Shown: in pieces, positions 36,607-45,753 of the stretch
Layout: the number at the start of each line of letters is the position of its first letter
How positions within the stretch are numbered: position 1 is the first letter of the stretch
Assembly (NCBI GenBank): GCA_016191245.1
Contig: JACPOY010000021.1
Location: forward strand, 1 to 64,000
Source: Gammaproteobacteria bacterium
GTDB lineage: Bacteria > Pseudomonadota > Gammaproteobacteria > Berkiellales > Berkiellaceae
Direction: 5' to 3'
DNA: 64,000 nt
Made by a program: the position numbers and the translations under genes
The notes under the pieces: model-generated
What the model saw: the letters and a program-made list of their open reading frames with translations, nothing else
Database searches by the model: none
Told to the model about the DNA's origin: nothing

Positions 36607-38057
36607 CCTACGCATCCTTCAAGGCTTATTTCTAATAAACGCTGTGCTTCAGCAGCAAATTCAAAAGGTAATTTTTGCAATATTGATTTACAAAACCCAT
36701 TAACAATTAAAGCAATAGCTTCTTCATTATTCAATCCACGAGATTGACAATAAAATAATTGTTCATCTGAAATTTTAGAAGTCGATGCCTCATGCGCTAA
36801 GTGTGCACTTGTATTCATTGACTCAATATGAGGAAATGTATGTGCCCCACATGAACTACCAATTAGTAAAGAATCGCATTGCGTATAATTTGTAGCGTTT
36901 TCTGCTCCAGGCAGCACTTTTACTAACCCACGGTAACTATTTTGACCATGATCCGCCGATATCGCTTTTGAAATAATGGTGCTTTTACTATCTTTACCAA
37001 CATGGATCATTTTGGTACCGGTATCTGCTTGTTGATAAGCTTTCGTGAGAGCGATAGAATAAAATTCACCATTGGAATTATCTCCTTTGAGGATGACACT
37101 GGGATATTTCCAAGTGATAGAGGCTCCCATTTCAATTTGTGTCCAAGAGATTTTAGAATGGTTTCCTTTGCATAAGCCTCTTTTTGTTACGAAATTATAA
37201 ATTCCTCCTTTACCATGTTCATCACCTGGATACCAGTTTTGGACAGTCGCATATTTTATTTGCGCATTTTCTAAAGCGATAAGTTCAACAACAGCAGCAT
37301 GTAATTGGTTTTCATCTCTAATGGGTGCTGTGCAACCTTCGAGATAGCTTACGTAACTATTTTCTTCTGCAATAATTAGCGTTCGCTCAAATTGTCCAGT
37401 GTTAGGTGAATTAATTCTAAAATATGTTGATAATTCTATTGGACAACGAACTCCTTTGGGAATAAAACAAAATGAACCATCAGTGAAGACGGCAGCATTT
37501 AAACAGGCAAAGAAATTGTCTTGGTATGGAACAACTGTTCCTAAATATTTTTTAACCAATTCTGGATATTTGATCGCAGCTTCGGAAAAAGAGCAGAAAA
37601 TAATACCAAGAGTTGCTAGTTTCTCTTTAAATGTGGTCGCAATAGAAACACTATCGAAAACTGCATCCACGGCAATACCACTTAATATTTTTTGCTCTTC
37701 AAGTGGGATCCCTAGTCTTTCGTAGGTTTTACGTAATTCAGGGGAAATGTCGTCAATACTTTTAGCCGAGATATAATTTTGTGGTGCACTGAAATATGAA
37801 ATGCTTTGATAATCAATCGGATTATAATGTATATTTGCCCAGTGTGGTTCTTTCATTGTAAACCAATGCCGTAGAGCACTGAGTCGCCATTCTAATAGAA
37901 ATTCAGGTTCATTTTTTTTGGCTGAAATTTCTCTTACAATTGCTTCAGTAAGACCAGGTGCAAGTTGTGTAGCTTGAATTTGGGTTATAAAGCCAGCAGG
38001 GTACCCTTTTTCAAGGAGTGATTTGAGCTTGTCTGTATCTCTTTCATCTTTTTGCAT
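36603..38057 (-). CDS. sufB: Fe-S assembly scaffold subunit SufB
   Basis: 484 residues. First gene of the suf operon. Core SufB motifs are clear: [67 protein letters not shown], and the C-terminal [19 protein letters not shown] and [13 protein letters not shown]. Conserved Cys and Glu residues used for sulfur relay and cluster assembly are present. Fe-S regulators of the IscR/Rrf2 type are absent next to the operon; the neighbouring divergent gene is a phosphatase. Confidence 0.96.
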   Translation of the reverse strand: MQKDERDTDKLKSLLEKGYPAGFITQIQATQLAPGLTEAIVREISAKKNEPEFLLEWRLSALRHWFTMKEPHWANIHYNPIDYQSISYFSAPQNYISAKSIDDISPELRKTYERLGIPLEEQKILSGIAVDAVFDSVSIATTFKEKLATLGIIFCSFSEAAIKYPELVKKYLGTVVPYQDNFFACLNAAVFTDGSFCFIPKGVRCPIELSTYFRINSPNTGQFERTLIIAEENSYVSYLEGCTAPIRDENQLHAAVVELIALENAQIKYATVQNWYPGDEHGKGGIYNFVTKRGLCKGNHSKISWTQIEMGASITWKYPSVILKGDNSNGEFYSIALTKAYQQADTGTKMIHVGKDSKSTIISKAISADHGQNSYRGLVKVLPGAENATNYTQCDSLLIGSSCGAHTFPHIESMNTSAHLAHEASTSKISDEQLFYCQSRGLNNEEAIALIVNGFCKSILQKLPFEFAAEAQRLLEISLEGCVG

Positions 38058-38109
38058 ATATTTGAGCCTACACGAATTTGCACTTATACAGTGTTTTACC
38101 TAACCTCTA

Positions 38110-38136
38110 TTTATACTCTATCAGAGATAGTCACCA
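38110..38136 (-). promoter_or_regulatory. Candidate suf promoter with an inverted repeat in the spacer
   Basis: On the minus strand TATAAA (38110-38115) lies about 53 bp before sufB. Directly upstream, CTATC-AGA-GATAG (38118-38130, plus strand) is a perfect 5-bp inverted repeat occupying the -10/-35 spacer, where a repressor would block RNA polymerase. It resembles no IscR consensus exactly. Confidence 0.4.
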
Positions 38137-38228
38137 GATGAGTAAAACTCTATTAAAAGTGTATATACTGAATAAATCACTCTAAAAGATATATTTGTGA
38201 TATGAATATAAGAGAATGGATATAGGTC

Positions 38229-39197
38229 ATGTTCAAAAGCAATGCATTATTAAAAATTGCCGCTATCTCGCTGCCTTTCTTTTTTATGCTCAGCAATCAA
38301 TTGTTAAGTGCTAATACAATGCCAGAAAACCTCATTACGATTACAATACCGCTATTAGTATTGGATGAAGATATAGGTTTAACAATGCCTCGCGCATTTC
38401 GAACCTCACTTTTTGAATATAAGCCTACAATAGACAAAGTCCCCACCCGAGAAGGACTGGATTCTTTAAAAGTAGCAGGTAGTGCACAATTTTCGAAGCA
38501 ATCTTTAGAGCAAGCTCTGAAGTCACTTGATGGTCCTGTCTGGATTATTGATTTACGTAATGAATCACATGGATTTATTAATGGTATTCCAATCAGTTGG
38601 TACAGCCCTGGTAATCAAAGTAACATTGGAGAAAGTGACGATAATATTCAAAGACAAGAGCAAATGCTATTTAATGATATTGCAAGACAACCTGCCATTA
38701 TGGTGGATAAAATTTTAGAAAAGAGTCACGGAAATATTAAAAAGACTAAATCCATGATGTTGAAGATTTCTAATGTCAGTACAGAATCTGCGCTTGTGAA
38801 TAGTTTAAATTTGGGATATATGAGAATTGGTGTTCTTGATCACCATGGTCCTGAAGATGCAGATGTAACCAATTTTGTTGAATTTATTAAAACAGTACCG
38901 CCTGAATCATGGTTATATTTTCATTGTCGGGGTGGGAGAGGGCGTTCAACCACCTTTATGGTGATGTACGATATTTTACGAAATGCAAAAAAAGTCTCAT
39001 TAAATGATATTGTGCAACGACAAGCATTATTAGGTGGTATTAATCTTTTTAAAATACCTTCCGATGAAGATGATGAATGGAAAAAACAAGCTGCTATTGA
39101 TCGCAAGAATTTTATTACAAAATTCTATCAATATGCAAAGGATCCAAAAGGTCTAGATCGCACCTCTTGGAGCCAATGGATTGCAAAGCATAAGTAA
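38229..39197 (+). CDS. Exported PTP-like inositol polyphosphatase (phytase-like)
   Basis: 322 residues with a signal peptide (LLKIAAISLPFFFMLSNQLLSA). The P-loop FHCRGGRGRSTT fits CX5R, with Cys233 and Arg239. The general-acid loop is VLDHHGPED (Asp204), and DLRNESHGFINGIPISWY matches the strand preceding the active site in PTP-like phytases. These cysteine phosphatases remove phosphates from inositol hexakisphosphate, and relatives are used as effectors by host-associated bacteria. Here the substrate is inferred. The gene diverges from sufB with its own start signal (ATAGGTC before ATG) and converges on the unknown gene at 39200. Confidence 0.8.
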   Translation: MFKSNALLKIAAISLPFFFMLSNQLLSANTMPENLITITIPLLVLDEDIGLTMPRAFRTSLFEYKPTIDKVPTREGLDSLKVAGSAQFSKQSLEQALKSLDGPVWIIDLRNESHGFINGIPISWYSPGNQSNIGESDDNIQRQEQMLFNDIARQPAIMVDKILEKSHGNIKKTKSMMLKISNVSTESALVNSLNLGYMRIGVLDHHGPEDADVTNFVEFIKTVPPESWLYFHCRGGRGRSTTFMVMYDILRNAKKVSLNDIVQRQALLGGINLFKIPSDEDDEWKKQAAIDRKNFITKFYQYAKDPKGLDRTSWSQWIAKHK

Positions 39198-39199
39198 AT

Positions 39200-40213
39200 T
39201 TATTGTTTATTCTTAACTATCGTCTTGTCAATAGTTGAAGTACTTTGCGATCGTAATCTACCATTTTCATGCGTTTCAAACTCAACTTTAGAAAGTGACA
39301 CTTTAGCACTGCGCTGTCTAACGCTATGAATAGACTGAAGATAATGGAGACTTCTTGTTGCAGGTTGTGAATGGGGAGTGATTTCCTCGACATCAGCTTT
39401 GAAATCAAGCTTTTCAAGTAAATAGGAGATAAATGGTATTTTTTTCATTTTATCTTTCGTGGAAACTTGCAAGGCTTCAGCATTTGGAAATTGGAATTTG
39501 CTATAATATTTATTATCAAAAGGGGCATCAAATGCGTATGATCGCATTAACTTAATGATGAGTTCTTGTAACAAAATATTTTCTTCACCTTGCCTACTTG
39601 TGACACTAACAATTTTTCCTTTCAATTGAAGACCTAGGGATAGGAAAGCATCCATATGTTCCCAAAAATTTACTTGGGCAATCATGCTATCCCTTTCGTC
39701 GGGCTCAAGACTTTTTGCTAACATAAAAAAATTATGGATGACCTGACTCACAATAGAACATTTATTTTGAGTTAAATCTCCCATAAATCCTAGAAATACT
39801 TCTTTCATCAGCGCTGGCTTTTTATCTCTTAATGCCAATGCTTTGGGCAATTTTTCGGTTAATTCTGACCAGCAGGCTTTTTCAGATTCATCTTTTAAGT
39901 TAATGATTTTGCCATTTCTTGCACAAAGAAGCACTAAGTGTCCCCAAAATTTAGCAACCCCTCCTTTTTCAATTTCAAGAAATTGTTCAAGCGTAGTAAG
40001 ATGTTCTTGGAATAGATTTTTTTGCAAAAGAAGATGATCTAAATGGGGTAAAATATATTTTATGAAGTAATTCAGCCCTTCTTGAGAGCAGTCTTTGCTA
40101 TAAAAATCCCCGGCTTTAAAATTTTCTTTACATTCATTCGCTAAAAGTAAAATATTATTTACCTGATTAAAGGTAAATGTTGGCAGATGAGATGGGTCAA
40201 ACCCTTGAATCAT
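39200..40213 (-). CDS. Protein of unknown function, effector-like
   Basis: 337 residues, GGTGAT before the start. The first 270 residues look all-helical and soluble, with many Leu-rich amphipathic stretches (YILPHLDHLLLQKNLFQEHL) and no signal peptide or membrane segment. The last 65 residues become basic, Ser/Thr-rich and probably unstructured, ending VKNKQ. A soluble helical body with a polar, flexible C-terminus resembles type IV secretion substrates of Legionellales, but there is no diagnostic motif. No family recognised. Its stop is 2 nt from the stop of the phosphatase gene. Confidence 0.5.
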   Translation of the reverse strand: MIQGFDPSHLPTFTFNQVNNILLLANECKENFKAGDFYSKDCSQEGLNYFIKYILPHLDHLLLQKNLFQEHLTTLEQFLEIEKGGVAKFWGHLVLLCARNGKIINLKDESEKACWSELTEKLPKALALRDKKPALMKEVFLGFMGDLTQNKCSIVSQVIHNFFMLAKSLEPDERDSMIAQVNFWEHMDAFLSLGLQLKGKIVSVTSRQGEENILLQELIIKLMRSYAFDAPFDNKYYSKFQFPNAEALQVSTKDKMKKIPFISYLLEKLDFKADVEEITPHSQPATRSLHYLQSIHSVRQRSAKVSLSKVEFETHENGRLRSQSTSTIDKTIVKNKQ

Positions 40214-40319
40214 AGTATCACCAAAGTAAGTTAAATTAATTTTTATTAATAGAATAATTTACTACAAAAATTCGCAATGGTAAGTCGTTATTGATATGAC
40301 AGAATTAAGAAATGTTCCC

Positions 40320-40357
40320 CCTTGGTCTTTTGTCGTAATTTTTATATAAGACCAAGG
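40320..40357. terminator. Hairpin downstream of the methyltransferase gene
   Basis: Arms CCTTGGTCTT (40320-40329) and AAGACCAAGG (40348-40357) form a perfect 10-bp stem with an 18-nt AT-rich loop, 20 bp beyond the stop of the minus-strand methyltransferase. There is no good U-run, so terminator strength is uncertain. Confidence 0.5.
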
Positions 40358-40376
40358 AGAGAGAGGGGTTATCTCA

Positions 40377-41981
40377 TTACTCTTTTTCTATCAATAAACC
40401 CTGCTTGGCAATGTTATCTAATGCATTTTGATAAAAAAGAGGCATTCGCTTATCAAGCTCTTTTTTATCTTTGATCTGATTTTTATTTTCATCAAGAACA
40501 AGCAAAGATCCTTTGTCGACCAATTCGCGTGCAATTTTTAACAAAGCATCTTTGTCATGGGTGCCATCCATATAAGGAAGAATGGATTTTGTCATGGGAT
40601 CTAAAGCAATAGGTTCATGGCGTCGATTGGTGACATAATTTTGAATTGCTGCTTGATATCTTGTTAATGGACATGCGATAGGTTTTTCAGCAACCACAAG
40701 CGTATAACGCCCAGGATAACTGCTAATGTTAATGAGACCTGCAAAAACTGCACGTAACAAATTGAGATCATCATTAAGGTGCTTTTTTACCACTTCAAGA
40801 TCGGTTGTTTTGCTCATTTTAGCAACTTTCTTGCACAAATCATTATAATGTATGGGTTTGAATCTTTCCTGATGTAAAATTAACATCGCTATTTGCGAAA
40901 TACGATTACGAACTGTTAAAGTAATTGCTCCATGCACAAAGTTGATTTCTTTTCCGTCAATAAGATCTTTCTCGTTTAAATCAGCTTTCGATGGCTTTGC
41001 AAGTAATTGCAAATAAAAATGTTCAATATTATTGGTTTTGAGGGAGCGATTAACTTGGACGTCTTGATGACACAGTAGAGTGCAACGAAATCTTTGATTG
41101 CGAATAAAATCCATATATTGTCCAATAACAATGATATTGTTAATTTTATTTAATTCAGTTGCAAATTGAGCTGGTAAATTACCCGTATACATAGTCGCTA
41201 AAAATGCATCTGAAAGGTAAGACAACTTATGTGCATTAGCTTGTTCCATAAATTGATGGAAATAAATTGGCTGATTAAAAGATGATAAGTGATCATGTAA
41301 CAAATAATTATCTGATTGTGTTGATAGTAAATTGATTTCACCTCTTAAAAAAGAAGCATAGGGAGATTGGTCTTCTTGAAGGCCATCGGTGATAAATTTT
41401 AAGACAGAACGAGCATGCTGTGCCTTTAATGCAGGTTCTGAAATGTTTTTAGTGTGCCATGACATTAATTCTCTGACACTATTAACCATATTCCAGCCCG
41501 GATAGGTATTATAGCTGATATAGGCAATACCATTTTTATTTAAGTTCTCAGTGCAAATAGTCAGTATTTTTTCCCTGACATTTTTATCAACCCATGAATA
41601 AACGCCATGACAAATAATATAATCAAATTTTCCTTCTTTACTACTAAAATCAAAAATTGATTGATGGCGCAAGTTGATGTTGCGAATATTGAGGGCTTCT
41701 ATTTGTTTTAACCCTTCTTCAATTTGCTTTTCAGCTAAATCGATACCGACACATTCAGCATTCGGGAAATGCATGGCCAACGGAATGATATTTCCGCCAC
41801 TTGCGCAACCTAATTCTAATATACGTGCTTTTTCCACAGCTTTTGGTTGTAAACCAAATAAAGTAGCAAGAGTGAACAAATGAGTTGGATGAGTGTGACT
41901 AAAAGGGTAACTATGATAGGGGATAGCGTTGTATTCTGCCTGTAAAATATCTACGGAGCTTTCATGGGCTGGCTGTATCAT
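40377..41981 (-). CDS. Class I methyltransferase with methyltransferase regulatory domain
   Basis: 534 residues. The SAM-binding domain (about 40-170) shows ILELGCASGGNIIPLAMHF (motif I), ECVGIDLAE (acidic loop) and KFDYIICHGVYSWV (motif IV). Residues about 215-300, with LLHDHLSSFNQPIYFHQFME and LSYLSDAFLATMYTGNLP, match the MethyTransf_Reg domain that follows such methyltransferases in many bacteria. The last 200 residues carry a helical, winged-helix-like region. The substrate is unknown. AGGATGGAACC precedes the start. Confidence 0.8.
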   Translation of the reverse strand: MIQPAHESSVDILQAEYNAIPYHSYPFSHTHPTHLFTLATLFGLQPKAVEKARILELGCASGGNIIPLAMHFPNAECVGIDLAEKQIEEGLKQIEALNIRNINLRHQSIFDFSSKEGKFDYIICHGVYSWVDKNVREKILTICTENLNKNGIAYISYNTYPGWNMVNSVRELMSWHTKNISEPALKAQHARSVLKFITDGLQEDQSPYASFLRGEINLLSTQSDNYLLHDHLSSFNQPIYFHQFMEQANAHKLSYLSDAFLATMYTGNLPAQFATELNKINNIIVIGQYMDFIRNQRFRCTLLCHQDVQVNRSLKTNNIEHFYLQLLAKPSKADLNEKDLIDGKEINFVHGAITLTVRNRISQIAMLILHQERFKPIHYNDLCKKVAKMSKTTDLEVVKKHLNDDLNLLRAVFAGLINISSYPGRYTLVVAEKPIACPLTRYQAAIQNYVTNRRHEPIALDPMTKSILPYMDGTHDKDALLKIARELVDKGSLLVLDENKNQIKDKKELDKRMPLFYQNALDNIAKQGLLIEKE

Positions 41982-42291
41982 GGTTCCATCCTAATATGAG
42001 TGTAGTTACCTATATACTACCTTTAAATAATAGGTTCAGCAAAAGACTTCTGATACTCAAAATATTGTTTAAAATAAAGGGGTTATTTCCATATGGTGCA
42101 TGGTTAAAGCATATGCTAATAAAAAATCTAAATAGGTTATCTGGTTAACATATAATGTAAATAGTGATATGCTAATGAGGTAAATAAGCGTATTTACAGC
42201 GTTAAGTGTTACGTTATTTTATAGTTGTAATTACAGGGAATTTTAACGTTTTACTTTATTTCATATAATAAAAAGCTTTGGTGATCAGGAT
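41982..42291. other. AT-rich intergenic region between divergent genes
   Basis: 310 bp separating the minus-strand methyltransferase from the plus-strand small gene at 42292. It must hold both promoters. I see several AT-rich -10-like hexamers but no convincing pair, no hairpin, and no supportable coding frame. Confidence 0.4.
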
Positions 42292-42657
42292 ATGTCGACA
42301 CAAAGTTCAACTTATGGTGATAGTGTCAAAATTGAAAAGGTTGAAGCACCTGATCATGAGCTAAATGAAATTATTTCCCAAATTCATCATTATTTATTTA
42401 ACTTTGGCCACAATTGGTTTTTTCTTTTTCTGGGCAGATCTTATTTTCATAAATGTTGTGCAAGCTGGGTGCATGTTTCAACCCATTTAGATAAGTTTTT
42501 GCAAAATCCTCGTAATAACTATACCTTGCTAATGTTAGTTTTAGAAAATGAAATAGCTAAATTTCCGCCTCAATCTTTTTATGGAAAAAAACTGAAATCT
42601 TTAGAACAGCTGGTTTCAATGGGGCTCAACTTTTCAGTTACCTCATTTTTACATTAG
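42292..42657 (+). CDS. Small protein of unknown function
   Basis: 121 residues. Polar N-terminus (about 1-25), then a helical, aromatic-rich region (HHYLFNFGHNWFFLFLGRSYFHKCCASW) and an ordinary C-terminal helical segment. The hydrophobic part is too interrupted by His, Cys and Arg to be a clear membrane helix. Coding is supported by an uninterrupted frame with plausible codon use and GGTGATCAGGAT before the ATG; its stop abuts the end of the convergent GIDE-domain gene. No family recognised. Confidence 0.45.
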   Translation: MSTQSSTYGDSVKIEKVEAPDHELNEIISQIHHYLFNFGHNWFFLFLGRSYFHKCCASWVHVSTHLDKFLQNPRNNYTLLMLVLENEIAKFPPQSFYGKKLKSLEQLVSMGLNFSVTSFLH

Positions 42658-43437
42658 TTAATTACTAAAACGCATTACTAAAAGCCAGCAAACTATTATC
42701 AGCATGCTGATGTATCCAAGTAACCAAAAAAATGCTTCAAGCTTTAAATGTTGAATGATTTTCTTTTCACTTTTAGCAGACAAAATATATGGCCTACGTT
42801 TATCGAGTCCATGATTACTTAAAATATTGATAGGAGTTAGATGAGGATCTTTTGGATTAGGTTTTGTCATAAAATTACCTGCGGCATATAGATTCATTCC
42901 TTGCTCCATTCGCCATTCCTGATAGCGAAAACGGCCGAGACTACAAATAATCCGCCATAAGATATTTTTTGGCTTTCCGTTTGGATATTTACTAAATCCA
43001 CGCCAAACATCATAGATGGGGGTTGTTATCAAAGCGCCATCAGGTTCAACGATACATTTCCCTGTATCATCAGCTAAGATAAATGATTGACTTGATTCTC
43101 CTTGCTCAATTGGAATAAAGCTGTCTTTTTGTAAGTATTCGATTTTATATCGATACCATGTACTCGGTATTTTTGAGAGTGGGGCAACAGTTGGAGAACG
43201 ATGGAAGTTTTTTTGTATTCCTTTTAGCTCAACATATCCTTGAGCTGCTGATCGAATTTTAGCTGTTGGAATGTCTTCAATAGCGCGCGCTTTTATAAAA
43301 CATCGATACCACTTATAAAAAAAACACACTCCAAAGATGATAAAAAAAACTAAGATAATGGAAAATGTTTGAATAGGGATAAATTTGAGAGAACTGCTGT
43401 TAAACTGAAATTGATGAATGTTAAGGGGGAATCTCAT
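42658..43437 (-). CDS. Membrane protein with GIDE-like domain, partner of LemA
   Basis: 259 residues from the ATG at 43437 (AAGGGTG upstream; an in-frame GTG at 43443 is also possible). An N-terminal helix (about 24-42) and C-terminal helices (about 235-257) flank a soluble GIDE-type domain: ARAIEDIPTAKIRSAAQGYVELKG, STWYRYKIEY and SFILADDTGKCIVEPDGA. Bacterial proteins of this type are regularly encoded next to lemA, as here with an 8-nt gap. The bacterial function is unknown; ubiquitin-ligase activity of the eukaryotic relative depends on a RING domain, which is absent. Confidence 0.75.
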   Translation of the reverse strand: MRFPLNIHQFQFNSSSLKFIPIQTFSIILVFFIIFGVCFFYKWYRCFIKARAIEDIPTAKIRSAAQGYVELKGIQKNFHRSPTVAPLSKIPSTWYRYKIEYLQKDSFIPIEQGESSQSFILADDTGKCIVEPDGALITTPIYDVWRGFSKYPNGKPKNILWRIICSLGRFRYQEWRMEQGMNLYAAGNFMTKPNPKDPHLTPINILSNHGLDKRRPYILSAKSEKKIIQHLKLEAFFWLLGYISMLIIVCWLLVMRFSN

Positions 43438-43445
43438 TGGCACCC

Positions 43446-44033
43446 TTATTTGTTAAAATGACTCATCACATCAACATCTTCAAGATCGGAAGCGTTAAAT
43501 TCAAGAGTAACAAAATGTTTAAAACCAAATAATTTAGCGACAAGCACATCGGGAAATTGCTCAATACGGATATTATTTAAAGTGACGCTTTCATTGTATA
43601 ATTCTCTTCGATCAGCGATGGTGTTTTCTAATCCTGATATACGTTTTTGTAGATGAGCATAAGTTTCATTTGCTTTTAATTGGGGATAATTTTCTGCTAA
43701 AGCAAATAAATTCCCTAAAGCTCCTCGTAGCGTTGTTTCAGCTTGTCCCATTGCTACCATATCTGATTTTAGGCGCGCATCAACAGCTTCTTGTCTCACT
43801 CTTGTAATTTTCTCTAAGGTCTCTTTTTCATACTGCATGTATTGTTTACAGGTTTGAATTAACTTAGGCAGTTCATCATTACGTTGTTTTAATAAAACAT
43901 CGATATTTGCCCATGCTTTTTTCGCATTATTTTTTAATGAAATGAGATTGTTGTATATAATGGTAAAATAGATGAATAGGAAAAATCCTAAACCAACCAA
44001 GACATAACTCATCATATAAGGTGGTAGGTGCAT
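43446..44033 (-). CDS. lemA: LemA family protein
   Basis: 195 residues. One N-terminal transmembrane helix (about 9-28), then the helical LemA core with the typical NNLISLKNNAKKAWANIDVLLKQRNDELPKLI, GALGNLFALAENYPQLKANE and NNIRIEQFPDVLVAKLFGF. Membrane-anchored with the coiled body outside. Function unclear in all bacteria; some host-associated species display it. It is the first gene of a two-gene operon with the GIDE-domain protein. Ribosome site GGGGCAATC. Confidence 0.88.
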   Translation of the reverse strand: MHLPPYMMSYVLVGLGFFLFIYFTIIYNNLISLKNNAKKAWANIDVLLKQRNDELPKLIQTCKQYMQYEKETLEKITRVRQEAVDARLKSDMVAMGQAETTLRGALGNLFALAENYPQLKANETYAHLQKRISGLENTIADRRELYNESVTLNNIRIEQFPDVLVAKLFGFKHFVTLEFNASDLEDVDVMSHFNK

Positions 44034-44099
44034 GATTGCCCCAATTTTGGTAGCTACTATAAATCAGTATATATAGTATTTATCACTATTAGAGTGTAG

Positions 44100-45638
44100 T
44101 TACAGCTTTCTTAACACATAAACATTCCCAACGACAGGCTCATCGTCTTGATACCGTATATTTTCACTCTTTTGAAATTCGATTTTGTAACCCAAGGTGG
44201 TGGTCAATCTTTCAATATATTCAGGATGATGTGCGTATCTACCTGTTTTTCTGAGTTGAAAATCAGGATGTTCTGGATCAGCTTTAGATTCCAGATCCAT
44301 TAGTAATTCAATTGAAAAAGTAAACAATCCGTTACTTTTTAGTACGCGATGACATCCCGCAAAAACCTTCTCAAGTCCTCCGAAGTAAACAAACACATCA
44401 GCAGCAATCACAACATCAAACTCATTTGCTCCACGCTCTAGAAAAGTTAAAATATCCATGACATAGAGCTTGTAATAGCCACCATGAGCGCGTGCTACTT
44501 CTATCATATTTTCAGAGATATCAACGCCGATAAGTTTTCCAGCTATATCTGCAAATAATGGAGCACACAGGCCTGTTCCACAACCGATATCAAGAATTTT
44601 CCAAGGTTCTTGGCTTTGATTCACAAAAGGCGCAATAGCTTGTCGTAGTAATTGCGGTACAAGATAATGTAAATGATTTTTAACATGACTATCATAACTA
44701 TAGGCATATTGATCAAATAAAGCGCGCGTGTATTCTACCGGTGCGCCTTCAATTAAGGTTTTTCCTTTGAGTGCATCAATTAAGTGAGCAGCAGTTTTAT
44801 TATTTGGTTCAATGCGAAGTGCTTCTTGATAATGGGTAAGAGCTTGATCTCGCTTATTCTGATGTAAGTAGATTGTGGCCAAATTGTGATGACTATTTCC
44901 ATGATCGGGTTTTTGCGATAGAACCTGCAAATAACATTGGATAGCATCTTCAAGTTTGTTTAAAGCACCATATATCACGCCTAAATGAAATAATGCATCC
45001 ACATTATGAGGTTCTCGTTTTCTAACCTCTTCAAGTAAAGGGAGTGCCTCATCAAATCGTTTTAAACCACAAAGCGTAATACCTAAATTATGTAGTGCTC
45101 CCAGATGGCTTGGGCGCTCTTTAATAACAGCTTGGTAATGGGGAACAGCATCAAGCAATCTATCTAGTTGAATATAGCAGTTAGCCAAATTGTAGTGGGT
45201 ATCTACAGCAAGAGGATCAATTCGCAACGACTTTTGAAAATGAGATGCAGCATCTTCATATTTACCCAATCGATAGAGTAATGTTCCCAAATTATTATGT
45301 GCTTGAGCGTAAGAGGCTTTTAATCGCAATGCTTCACGGTAATGAGTCATGGCATCGTTAATTTGGCCAACTGCTTGATAAGCATTACCTAAATTATTAT
45401 GAAATTCTGCAATGCTTGGATCAGTTTTGACTGCCTGCTGTAAATATTGAACGGCTTTTGGAAAATCTCGCAGTTGAGCATATGCCATCCCTAATCCATG
45501 GATAGCGTAAGCTGCATTGGGAGATTGTGAAATTACTTCTTTGAATAGTTCGATAGAAGCTTCGTGTTGATTATCATTTGAGAGAGCATATGCTTGCTCA
45601 ATCTTTTTTTGAATTTCGATATCGTTGTTTTTTGTCAT
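44100..45638 (-). CDS. TPR-repeat protein with C-terminal SAM methyltransferase domain
   Basis: 512 residues from the ATG at 45638; a longer frame back to 45815 overlaps the divergent antiporter start and adds an unconserved lead. About eight 34-residue TPR units (about residues 12-290) carry the pattern hNNLGxxxxxxGxxxxAxxHYxxALRxxP. A class I methyltransferase domain follows (about 340-500) with ILDIGCGTGLCAPLFADI, LIGVDISENMIEVAR and FDVVIAADVFVYFG. The TPRs should bind a protein partner that may be the methylation target. Such fusions occur in Coxiella and Legionella relatives; the target is unknown. Confidence 0.85.
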   Translation of the reverse strand: MTKNNDIEIQKKIEQAYALSNDNQHEASIELFKEVISQSPNAAYAIHGLGMAYAQLRDFPKAVQYLQQAVKTDPSIAEFHNNLGNAYQAVGQINDAMTHYREALRLKASYAQAHNNLGTLLYRLGKYEDAASHFQKSLRIDPLAVDTHYNLANCYIQLDRLLDAVPHYQAVIKERPSHLGALHNLGITLCGLKRFDEALPLLEEVRKREPHNVDALFHLGVIYGALNKLEDAIQCYLQVLSQKPDHGNSHHNLATIYLHQNKRDQALTHYQEALRIEPNNKTAAHLIDALKGKTLIEGAPVEYTRALFDQYAYSYDSHVKNHLHYLVPQLLRQAIAPFVNQSQEPWKILDIGCGTGLCAPLFADIAGKLIGVDISENMIEVARAHGGYYKLYVMDILTFLERGANEFDVVIAADVFVYFGGLEKVFAGCHRVLKSNGLFTFSIELLMDLESKADPEHPDFQLRKTGRYAHHPEYIERLTTTLGYKIEFQKSENIRYQDDEPVVGNVYVLRKL

Positions 45639-45753
45639 AATTTTTGAGATATTTAGGTTATTTTCTAACAACACCACTCCCGCTAGAGGGTTGGGTGTGA
45701 GAGAATGCTGTTTATATAGTATATTTTTACGCTCAAAATCAGTATAGGCGACA

